From contig JBBQTN010000149.1 in NCBI GenBank assembly GCA_038213195.1, positions 1 to 13,307 on the forward strand: a DNA stretch of 13,307 nucleotides, in the 5' to 3' direction. The stretch's first letter is position 1. Every line of letters starts with the position of its first letter. This DNA is from JAODBQ01 sp038213195. Its GTDB lineage: Bacteria > Actinomycetota > Acidimicrobiia > Acidimicrobiales > Ilumatobacteraceae. A model generated the notes under the pieces. The model was not told where the DNA came from and did no database searches. It saw only the letters and a list, made by a program, of their open reading frames with translations. Shown here one piece after another: positions 7,055-13,098 of this stretch. Both the position numbers and the translations under genes were made by a program.

Positions 7055-7744
7055 ATGCCCGCCTCTGCGCCGTCGGAACGTCTCTCGGGACAACGTGCGT
7101 TGGTCACGATGGCCGACCGCTACACCGGGCCCGCTGTCGCCGAGCGACTCGCCCTCGACGGGGCAACCGTCCTCGTCGACACGATTGGCCATCTGGGGCC
7201 TGACGGTCCACAAGCCGCCGTCGACCGCGCCGGTCGCATCGACATCCTCGTCGTCAACCTCGTCGCTCGTTGGCGCCCAGCGCCACCGACCGAGACCACC
7301 GACGAACGATGGCTGGCGATGTTCGACGCCCTCGTCCACCCCACGATGCGGTTCGTGCGCGCCGTGCTTCCGCAGATGATCGAGCGCCGCTCGGGGAAGG
7401 TCATCGTCGTCACCAGCGCCGCCCCGCTTCGAGCTACCCCGCTCAGCGACGCGTACAGCACGGCGAGAGGAGCTCAGAACGCTTACGTGCGCGCGGTCGG
7501 CGCCGACGTCGCACGACACAACGTGCAGGTCAACGCGATCGCCCAGGCCTACGTCGAGAGCGTCGACGCCTTTCAGCGGGAGACGTGGCAGAGCGACGAG
7601 CTGCAGCGCCAATTGCGTCACGTCCCCGTCGGGCGTGTCGCCGAGAGCTGGGAACAGGCGGAGCTCGTCGCCTTCCTCGCGTCAGACGCGAGCAACTTCA
7701 TCGCGGGCCAGGTCATCCCCTACGCCGGTGGATGGGTGGTCTGA
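7055..7744 (+). CDS. Halohydrin dehalogenase (haloalcohol dehalogenase), SDR-fold
   Basis: 229 residues, SDR fold, but not a redox enzyme by its motifs. The NAD(P) loop TGxxxGxG is replaced by T18-x4-Y23-x-G25 (TMADRYTG), the halohydrin dehalogenase nucleophile-pocket motif (F or Y allowed). The catalytic set is Ser121-x12-Tyr134-x3-Arg138 (YSTAR), with Arg where SDRs have Lys. NNAG is lost (VNLVA). The C-terminus (VPVGRVAESWEQAELVAFLAS, GQVIPYAGGWVV) follows the Hhe proteins. These enzymes convert vicinal halohydrins to epoxides with halide release and run in reverse with azide, cyanide or nitrite; they use no nicotinamide. A pipeline would label this an SDR. It is divergent from the selenoprotein gene and 120 bases upstream of the citrate synthase-like gene, possibly one transcript. 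Subgroup and substrate cannot be told by eye. Confidence 0.88.
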   Translation: MPASAPSERLSGQRALVTMADRYTGPAVAERLALDGATVLVDTIGHLGPDGPQAAVDRAGRIDILVVNLVARWRPAPPTETTDERWLAMFDALVHPTMRFVRAVLPQMIERRSGKVIVVTSAAPLRATPLSDAYSTARGAQNAYVRAVGADVARHNVQVNAIAQAYVESVDAFQRETWQSDELQRQLRHVPVGRVAESWEQAELVAFLASDASNFIAGQVIPYAGGWVV

Positions 7745-7852
7745 ACGAGAGGCTGCGCAGGGGGAGCCCTCACCCGACGCTCAAGCTGCCGCGGATGCGA
7801 ATCCTCCCGCTCGCCGAGTTCGATCCGACGCGGTTGCTGTAGACCAACGTCC

Positions 7853-7857
7853 GGAGG
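7853..7857 (+). promoter_or_regulatory. Shine-Dalgarno GGAGG of the citrate synthase-like gene
   Basis: GGAGG lies 7 bases before the GTG at 7865, fixing that start. It is one of few strong ribosome binding sites in the window and fits translation from a longer transcript, perhaps begun at the halohydrin dehalogenase promoter. Confidence 0.7.
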
Positions 7858-7864
7858 TACAGCA

Positions 7865-8917
7865 GTGAGCGACTTGATCGATGTGCCGCCAGGCCTCGCC
7901 GGCGTCGCCGTGACGGCGACAGAGATCGGTGACGTGCTCGGCCAGGAGGGCGCCTACCACTATCGCGGGCAGTCAGCGGTGGAGCTCGCCAGACACTCGA
8001 CGTTCGAGGCCGTCGCCTCGCTTGTTCTCGACGGATCGGGAACGCCGTTGGTCGGTGATCGATCGTTGCCGGCGGACGTGGCTGCGTTGGTCGACCGGTT
8101 GGACCTGCGCAGCGGCATCAGCGTGCTCGGCGCGTCGCTGGGTCTGCAGCCGCTGATCGAGATCGCGCCCGAGCAACGCGTCCACGACGCTGCCCGACTG
8201 ATCTCGGCGATGCCGACCCTCGTCGCGTCGATCCTGCACCGAACACTGGCGCAACCCGATCCGGTGCTGGGCCACGTCGCCGACTTCCTGCGGATGGTTC
8301 GCGGGGCGCCGGCACCACCCGAGATCGTCGCTGCGATGGAGTCGTTCTTCGTGCTGACGATCGATCACGGCTTCAGCAACTCGGCGTTCGCGACGCGCGT
8401 CGTCGCATCGTCGGGCGCGGATCTCGCCGCGTGCGTCCTCGCCGGCTTCGGATCGTTGACCGGCCCCCGTCACGGTGCCGACGTCGAACGGATCCTCGAC
8501 ATGTTCGACGCCATCGCCGAGCCGAAGCGGGCGGAGGAGTGGATGAAGGCGGAGATGGCTGCCCGCCGACCGCTCCAGGGCTTCGGACACTCCGTCTACC
8601 GCACGGTGGACCCGCGCCTCGTGCTGCTGCGCGACGTCGGGGCGGCCGTCAACCCTGCACGGCATGTGATGGCGATGGCTGCGGAGCAAGCGGGCACGCG
8701 GCTGTTGGCGGGACGCCGGGTGGAGCCGAACCTCGATCTGTACTCCCCCGTCGTGCTCGAAGGATGCGGCATCCCGCGCGGCTGGTTCACCGCCACGTTC
8801 GCGACTGCACGCATCGTCGGGCTGTGCGCGCACGCCATCGAGCAGGCGACCGACTCGAAGATCCTCCGACCGTCCGCTCACTACGTCGGCCCACCGCCCG
8901 ACTTCATGTACGACTGA
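7865..8917 (+). CDS. Citrate synthase-like enzyme (citrate/2-methylcitrate synthase family)
   Basis: 350 residues, within the range of short citrate synthases. All three catalytic residues are in place: His203 (GPRHGAD), His242 (GFGHSVYRTVDPR) and Asp291 (NLDLYSPVVL). DHGFSNSAFATRVVASSGADL (167-187) is the family's signature before the first catalytic His. The N-terminal lid (GDVLGQEGAYHYRGQSAVEL) corresponds to the G.I.YRG..I.DL region of ordinary citrate synthases. The reaction would be condensation of an acyl-CoA (acetyl- or propionyl-) with oxaloacetate or another 2-oxoacid. It is divergent from housekeeping citrate synthase (GPRHGAD for GP.HGGA, YSPVVLEGCG for YSG), so an accessory role is likely. 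The substrate cannot be assigned. Confidence 0.88.
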   Translation: MSDLIDVPPGLAGVAVTATEIGDVLGQEGAYHYRGQSAVELARHSTFEAVASLVLDGSGTPLVGDRSLPADVAALVDRLDLRSGISVLGASLGLQPLIEIAPEQRVHDAARLISAMPTLVASILHRTLAQPDPVLGHVADFLRMVRGAPAPPEIVAAMESFFVLTIDHGFSNSAFATRVVASSGADLAACVLAGFGSLTGPRHGADVERILDMFDAIAEPKRAEEWMKAEMAARRPLQGFGHSVYRTVDPRLVLLRDVGAAVNPARHVMAMAAEQAGTRLLAGRRVEPNLDLYSPVVLEGCGIPRGWFTATFATARIVGLCAHAIEQATDSKILRPSAHYVGPPPDFMYD

Positions 8918-8957
8918 GCTGCCACTGCTGCGGATGGACCCAGCGGTCCCTGCCGTC

Positions 8958-8963
8958 TACGAT
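8958..8963 (+). promoter_or_regulatory. Putative -10 element (TACGAT) of the PRISE-type gene
   Basis: TACGAT fits TANNNT and is 11 bases before an in-frame ATG at 8975. Its presence leaves open a start at 8975 rather than 9014. Confidence 0.35.
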
Positions 8964-9013
8964 CGCCTCAGGGGATGGTCGCCCTGCGCGGCGACCGCAT
9001 GATCGGGGGATGG

Positions 9014-10105
9014 ATGCCGAACACGGTCTTGATCGCGGGCGCAAGCGGACTGGTGGGCGCAGCGGCGGTGGAGAAGTTCCTGTCGGACGGTTTCGAGGTC
9101 ATCGCTGTCTCCCGCCGCAGACCGGAGATCGACCTCGACAAGCCGTTCCGCCACCTGCCCATCGACCTGCGCGACGCGGCCGCGACGGCGTCGGCGGTGG
9201 CCGCTCTCGGCGACGTCACCCACGTCGTCTACACCGCCGTCTACGAGAAGCCCGGGCTGGTACCCGGCTGGTCCGAGCGCGACCAGATGGAGACCAACCT
9301 CGAGATGCTCCGCAACCTCATGGAGCCGCTGGCCGCAGCCGCTGCGGGTCTGCAGCACGTCAGCCTCCTCCAAGGCACCAAGGCCTACGGCATCCACCTC
9401 CATCCGATGCCCATCCCAGCCCGCGAGAAGTACGCGCGCGACGAGCACGCGAACTTCTACTGGCTCCAGGAGGACTACATCCGCGCCAAGGCGGCCAGCG
9501 GCGGCTGGGTGTTCAGCATCTGGCGCCCGCAGCTCATCGTCGGACCGAACTACGGCGTCGTCATGAACCTGCCGCCGATCATCGGCGCCTACGCGGCCAT
9601 CTGTCGGGAGGAGGGCAGGCCCTTCTCGTTCCCCGGTGGCATCTCCTACGTGTGGGAGGCCGTCGACACCCGCCTCGTGGCCGACGCCCTGGCGTGGGGC
9701 GCCACCGCCCCCGTCGCGGCGGGCGAAACGTACAACCTCACCAACGGCGAGGTGTTCTCGTGGCGCCAGATCTGGCCGGGCATGGCCAGGGTCCTCGGCG
9801 TCGAGGTCGGCGAGGACAGCCCCCTCAGCATGGCCGAGTACCTGCCCGCCAAGGCCGACCTGTGGGACACGATCATCGAGAAGTACGGCCTGCGCAACGT
9901 GCCGATGAGCGACCTCGTCGGTGAGTCGCACCACTACGCTGACTTCTGCTTCGCCTACGGCGCCACCGAGTTGCCACCGGCGGCGTTCGTCAGCACGGTG
10001 AAGATCAAGCAGGCGGGCTTCACCGAGACGTGGGACACCGAGGACTCGTTCTGCCACTGGCTCCAAGTGCTCATCGACCGCAAAGTCCTCCCGCCGGCGG
10101 TGTGA
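9014..10105 (+). CDS. PRISE-type enone reductase (progesterone 5-beta-reductase/iridoid synthase-like SDR)
   Basis: 363 residues from the chosen ATG. This is an atypical, extended SDR. The cofactor loop is GASGLVG (9-15). Lys123 sits in LLQGTKAYG and Tyr149 in NFYWLQED, matching the catalytic Lys147/Tyr179 pair of plant progesterone 5-beta-reductase (GTKHY, NFYY). WRPQLIVG, VMNLPPIIGAYAAICREEG and YNLTNGEVFSW also follow that family closely. Members reduce activated C=C bonds (enones, enals) with NADPH; bacterial homologues are little studied. Start choice: ATG 9014 is preceded by GGGGGA and begins right before the first strand; ATGs at 8975 and 8999 would add 13 or 5 residues. It lies 96 bases downstream of the citrate synthase-like gene. 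The family call is strong; the physiological substrate is unknown. Confidence 0.9.
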   Translation: MPNTVLIAGASGLVGAAAVEKFLSDGFEVIAVSRRRPEIDLDKPFRHLPIDLRDAAATASAVAALGDVTHVVYTAVYEKPGLVPGWSERDQMETNLEMLRNLMEPLAAAAAGLQHVSLLQGTKAYGIHLHPMPIPAREKYARDEHANFYWLQEDYIRAKAASGGWVFSIWRPQLIVGPNYGVVMNLPPIIGAYAAICREEGRPFSFPGGISYVWEAVDTRLVADALAWGATAPVAAGETYNLTNGEVFSWRQIWPGMARVLGVEVGEDSPLSMAEYLPAKADLWDTIIEKYGLRNVPMSDLVGESHHYADFCFAYGATELPPAAFVSTVKIKQAGFTETWDTEDSFCHWLQVLIDRKVLPPAV

Positions 10106-10160
10106 GCGGCTCGGCGTCAATTCTGTGCGGCTCACTGACTGCGACGGCGCACATGTTTGG

Positions 10161-10166
10161 GATGAT
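10161..10166 (+). promoter_or_regulatory. Putative -10 element (GATGAT) of the LLM oxidoreductase gene
   Basis: GATGAT is 8 bases before the ATG at 10175, near-leaderless spacing. There is no Shine-Dalgarno sequence. The following CCGCGC is shared with the start at 3701. Confidence 0.3.
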
Positions 10167-10174
10167 CCGCGCTC

Positions 10175-11017
10175 ATGAAGTTCGGATTGTTCGGGATCAA
10201 CAACGGGCCGCTCGCCGAGCCTGACGCCGCCGTGCGGGCGGCGCAGGCGGCCGAAGCTGCCGGCTTCGACTCGGTGTGGACGGGTGAGCACGTCGTACTG
10301 CCCGACCCGCAGGAACCGCCCGCGCCGGCACCGCCGCACATGGCGATGCTCGACCCGGCGGTCGCACTCGCGTACCTGGCAGCGCACACGTCAACGATTG
10401 CGTTGGCAACCGGCATCATCATCCTCCCGCAGCGCAACCCACTCGTCTTGGCAAAAGAGCTCGCGAGTGTGGACGTGGTCTCGAAGGGTCGGCTGTGGTT
10501 CGGCTACGCAGCGGGCTACCTGCACCAGGAGTTCGCGGCACTGGGCATCCCGTTCGACGACCGTGGTGCCCGCTGTGACGAGTACTTGGACGCCATGCTC
10601 GAGCTGTGGGACAGCGACTCGCCCACCTTCGCCGGCGAGACCGTGCAGTTCGGTGGGATCGACGCACATCCCCGGCCCGTGCAACGGCCGCATCCCCGGT
10701 TGATCGTCGGCGGCCAGAGCCCGCCGGCGTTCCGGCGGGCCGTGCATCGCGCCAACGAGTGGTACGGGTTCGCGATGTCGCCGGAGGCAGTGTCGCGGTG
10801 CATCGACGGCCTGTCGCGCGCCGCCGGCGAGACCGATCGCTCGCCGGAGCTCGGCCCGCTCGGGTTCACCGTCACTCCGCCTCCCGGACCGGTCGACGCG
10901 GACACGGTCGACCGATATCGCCAGCTCGGCGTGACTCGACTGGTGATGCTCCCACGCCGCCTCGGCGTCGACGGCATCATCCAGTTCGTCACCGACACGG
11001 CCGACGCTCATCTCTGA
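10175..11017 (+). CDS. LLM-class F420-dependent oxidoreductase (luciferase-like TIM barrel)
   Basis: 280 residues. N-terminal MKFGLFGINNGPL, then AAQAAEAAGFDSVWTGEHVVLP (strand and helix of the TIM barrel with the WTGEH motif). LATGIIILPQRNPLVLAKELASVDVVSKGRL is the characteristic stretch of TIGR03619-like, F420-using members. GYAAGYLHQEFAALGIPFDDRGARCDEYL and HPRPVQRPHPRLIVGG complete the barrel. These enzymes move hydride between F420 and an organic substrate (alcohols, enones, aldehydes). F420 rather than FMN is inferred from the family. It is single, with its own promoter, and followed by a hairpin. The substrate is unknown. Confidence 0.9.
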   Translation: MKFGLFGINNGPLAEPDAAVRAAQAAEAAGFDSVWTGEHVVLPDPQEPPAPAPPHMAMLDPAVALAYLAAHTSTIALATGIIILPQRNPLVLAKELASVDVVSKGRLWFGYAAGYLHQEFAALGIPFDDRGARCDEYLDAMLELWDSDSPTFAGETVQFGGIDAHPRPVQRPHPRLIVGGQSPPAFRRAVHRANEWYGFAMSPEAVSRCIDGLSRAAGETDRSPELGPLGFTVTPPPGPVDADTVDRYRQLGVTRLVMLPRRLGVDGIIQFVTDTADAHL

Positions 11018-11050
11018 GCCCGGTTCGTCGACCTCGACGCACTGACTGCA

Positions 11051-11066
11051 GGTTCGACGGCGAACC
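11051..11066 (+). terminator. Hairpin downstream of the LLM oxidoreductase gene
   Basis: GGTTCG-ACGG-CGAACC is a perfect 6-bp stem with a tetraloop, 33 bases after the TGA. No T-tract follows, so a stem-only terminator is possible but unproven. Confidence 0.4.
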
Positions 11067-11160
11067 ACCACCACAGCGCCTCCGCCACCTGGGCGCCCGG
11101 CTCGCAGCTCGGATCGAGCCTGCTCGCTCGTCGTTCGTGTTCGCCGCTCTGATCCTCGCG

Positions 11161-11166
11161 TAGCGT
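11161..11166 (+). promoter_or_regulatory. Putative -10 element (TAGCGT), leaderless
   Basis: TAGCGT plus 6 bases (CGGGGC) then GTG at 11173. It fits the leaderless pattern of this window, but points to the small frame at 11173 rather than directly to the phosphotransferase. Confidence 0.4.
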
Positions 11167-11172
11167 CGGGGC

Positions 11173-11262
11173 GTGAGCGTTTCGGCGTCGGAGCAAGGGC
11201 GCACGTACCCAGAGGCCCTCGTGCCTGGCGGACGTCGATGGGGCGCGTGGCGCGTTGGCTGA
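11173..11262 (+). CDS. Possible 29-residue leader peptide overlapping the phosphotransferase start
   Basis: GTG start at leaderless distance from TAGCGT; 29 codons ending in TGA at 11260-11262. The phosphotransferase TTG at 11255 lies inside its last codons in another frame, so the two overlap by 8 bases, as in translational coupling. No similarity recognised. It could instead show that the phosphotransferase has a frameshifted N-terminus, or be chance. Confidence 0.3.
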   Translation: MSVSASEQGRTYPEALVPGGRRWGAWRVG

Positions 11263-12163
11263 ACCGACCGAACAGACGCTGGCGTGGGCCGCCGGCCTCG
11301 TGGGCGGCGCGGCTCGGGTCAAGGCCGCCGGGCCGCTGGGTGGCCACACTGGGCCGTGGTGGGTCGAGGTGGCCCATCCTGGCGGCGCGGTATCGATCGT
11401 CGTGCGGGTGCGGCGCGGCGCCGCGGGCGACGACCGGTTGATCGCCCTCGAAGCAGCTGCGCTGCGCGCAGCGGCCGACGCCGGTGTTCCGGCGCCGACG
11501 CTCCTCGGTGCCGATCCGACCGGGGCTCTCGCAACTCAGCCCGTGTTGGTCAGCACCCGTCTTGCCGGTTCGAGCGATGTGCCGGCGACCGCCAAACCCG
11601 CCCGTTTGCACGCCCTCGGACGAGCAGTCGGCCGGCTGAGCACGACCGCCACCGATCCGCGATGGTCGCTGCCGCGGCGCGACCGGCCGCTGGCCGACGT
11701 CGCCTTCGCCGTCGCAGCCGACGGGCCGACCGGTGAGCTGCGCGTCGCTGCCGCCGAGCGTCTCGCGGCGCGCCCACCATCGGCGGGCGATCTCGTGTTG
11801 GTCCACGGCGACTGCTGGCAAGGCAACACGATGTGGGACGGCGATGAGCTTGTCGGGTTCATCGACTGGGATGCTGCCGGGATCGGACCGGCCGGGATCG
11901 ACCTGTCGGGAATGCGACTCGACGCGGCGTTCTACTTCGGGGTCGAGGCTGTCGATGCGGTCACTGCCGGATGGATCGACGCGACGGGTGTGGAGCCGCT
12001 CGACATCGCCGCCTGGGACCTCGTCGCCGTGCTCGCCACTCCAGCTGATCTCGGTCGGTGGATCACCACGATCCGAGGCGCCGGCCGTGCCGATCTCGAC
12101 GTCAGCACCGTGGCGGACCGCCGCGACGATTTCACCCGACGCGCCCTTGCCGAACCGCGGTGA
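11255..12163 (+). CDS. Aminoglycoside phosphotransferase-like (APH/ChoK) kinase
   Basis: 302 residues. The C-lobe has the Brenner motif LVHGDCWQGN with catalytic Asp186 and Asn191, and the metal-binding IDWD (203-206; the DFG equivalent). ALEAAALRAAADAGVPAPTLLG (65-85) is the usual helix and hinge of the family. The N-lobe is short and the VAIK-type lysine is not obvious (VRVRRG at 50-55). Such kinases phosphorylate small hydroxylated molecules; in soil actinobacteria most are not resistance enzymes. The TTG start has no Shine-Dalgarno sequence and overlaps a possible leader frame; upstream in-frame there is no ATG or GTG before a TGA at 11174. The family call is solid; the start and substrate are uncertain. 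Confidence 0.85.
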   Translation: MAEPTEQTLAWAAGLVGGAARVKAAGPLGGHTGPWWVEVAHPGGAVSIVVRVRRGAAGDDRLIALEAAALRAAADAGVPAPTLLGADPTGALATQPVLVSTRLAGSSDVPATAKPARLHALGRAVGRLSTTATDPRWSLPRRDRPLADVAFAVAADGPTGELRVAAAERLAARPPSAGDLVLVHGDCWQGNTMWDGDELVGFIDWDAAGIGPAGIDLSGMRLDAAFYFGVEAVDAVTAGWIDATGVEPLDIAAWDLVAVLATPADLGRWITTIRGAGRADLDVSTVADRRDDFTRRALAEPR

Positions 12164-12168
12164 ATCGA

Positions 12169-12189
12169 CACCCGCAGTCGCCGCGGGTG
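12169..12189 (+). terminator. Hairpin directly after the phosphotransferase gene
   Basis: CACCCGC-AGTCGCC-GCGGGTG is a perfect 7-bp stem with a 7-base loop, starting 5 bases after the TGA. Position and strength suggest a terminator; there is no T-tract. Confidence 0.45.
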
Positions 12190-12327
12190 CGCCGATCAGT
12201 GTGATCCGCAACACACGTGGCGATCGGCGAACGCCACCACGACCCACACAGACGCGAGCACGTCCACGCGATACTTCGGACCGAGTCGGTCGCGCGGCGA
12301 CGCGTGGACGACGCAACCACGAGAGAT

Positions 12328-12333
12328 GGAGGG
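12328..12333 (+). promoter_or_regulatory. Shine-Dalgarno GGAGGG deciding the start of the DinB fusion gene
   Basis: GGAGGG is 4 bases before the ATG at 12338. It lies inside the frame if the ATG at 12326 were used, which argues for the downstream start. Confidence 0.55.
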
Positions 12334-12337
12334 CGTG

Positions 12338-13051
12338 ATGGCGGAGGAATTCGAAGGACGGGATCTCAGGGACGCCGTCTTCTGGGGCGTCGACCTCAGC
12401 AGGGCAAGCTTTCGCGACGTGAACCTGACGGACGTGACGATCGCGCACGCCAGGATCGTCAACGTCGACGTCGACGGGCTCGTCGACCGTGTCACGATCA
12501 ACGGCGTCGACGTCACCGCGCACGTGAACGAGCGGGATCCGTGGTACCCGCTGCGGGCGATGCTCCTTCCCACCGATCCAGCCGGCATGCGCACGGCGTG
12601 GCATGCGCTCGAGGAGGCGTGGGCGACGACGATCGAGCGCGCCCGGCGGCTCACCGAGCTGCAGTTGCACCAATCGGTCGGCGGCGAGTGGTCGTTCGTC
12701 CAGACGCTCCGACACCTGGTGTTCGCCATGGACAAGTGGTTCAGCGCACCGGTTCTCGGCGACGAGGGATTCCATCCGATCGGTATGCCGAACACCGGGT
12801 CGATCGGCTTCGGCTGGCCCGGCGTCGATCGCGGCGCCAACCCGACGTTCGACGAAGTGCTCGCTGCTCGCACGGAGCGCGCCGCCAGGCTGCGGAACTA
12901 CCTCGACCGTGTCACACCCGCCGATCTGACGGTCGAGGTGGATGTGCTCGAGAACGGCACGACCCCGGTCAACGAGTGCCTGTACACCGTGTTCGAGGAG
13001 GAGTTCGAGCACAACCGCTACGCCTGCCGCGACCTCGCGCTGCTCGAGTGA
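12338..13051 (+). CDS. Pentapeptide-repeat/DinB-domain fusion protein
   Basis: 237 residues. Residues about 5-60 show A(D/N)LxX-type five-residue periodicity (FEGRDLRDAVFWGVDLSRAS, then FRDVNLTDVTIAHARIVNVD), a short beta-helix. From about 80 to 237 a DinB_2-type four-helix bundle carries WSFVQTLRHLVFAMDKW with His126 and EEEFEHNRYACRDL with His225, candidates for the metal site. DinB-fold proteins are often thiol-dependent metalloenzymes (mycothiol or bacillithiol transferases); the role of this fusion is not known to me. The ATG at 12326 would add four residues but covers the ribosome binding site. A strong hairpin upstream separates it from the phosphotransferase gene. Confidence 0.88.
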   Translation: MAEEFEGRDLRDAVFWGVDLSRASFRDVNLTDVTIAHARIVNVDVDGLVDRVTINGVDVTAHVNERDPWYPLRAMLLPTDPAGMRTAWHALEEAWATTIERARRLTELQLHQSVGGEWSFVQTLRHLVFAMDKWFSAPVLGDEGFHPIGMPNTGSIGFGWPGVDRGANPTFDEVLAARTERAARLRNYLDRVTPADLTVEVDVLENGTTPVNECLYTVFEEEFEHNRYACRDLALLE

Positions 13052-13086
13052 CCGCGCTGACATCTCATCGCCACAGCTGATCGCAG

Positions 13087-13092
13087 TACCGT
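13087..13092 (+). promoter_or_regulatory. Putative -10 element (TACCGT), leaderless
   Basis: TACCGT plus 6 bases (TCCGGC) then GTG at 13099; no Shine-Dalgarno sequence. It fits the leaderless pattern seen elsewhere in the window. Confidence 0.45.
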
Positions 13093-13098
13093 TCCGGC

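Noticed and set aside
5632..7203. 523-codon + frame across the selenoprotein gene
   Set aside because: Antisense shadow: Arg/Gly/His-rich with no motifs, while the minus strand has a recognisable family.
7055..7744. Ordinary NAD(P)-dependent SDR
   Set aside because: It lacks TGxxxGxG and NNAG and has Arg instead of the catalytic Lys, but matches both halohydrin dehalogenase motifs.
10102..10135. GTGAGC/GCTCAC inverted repeat after the PRISE gene as terminator
   Set aside because: The 22-base loop and stem overlapping the stop codon make a stable terminator doubtful.
11008..11349. Minus-strand frame with EALWWWFAVEPAVSA between the LLM and kinase genes
   Set aside because: Third positions are not G/C-biased and it overlaps the kinase N-terminus; no family recognised.
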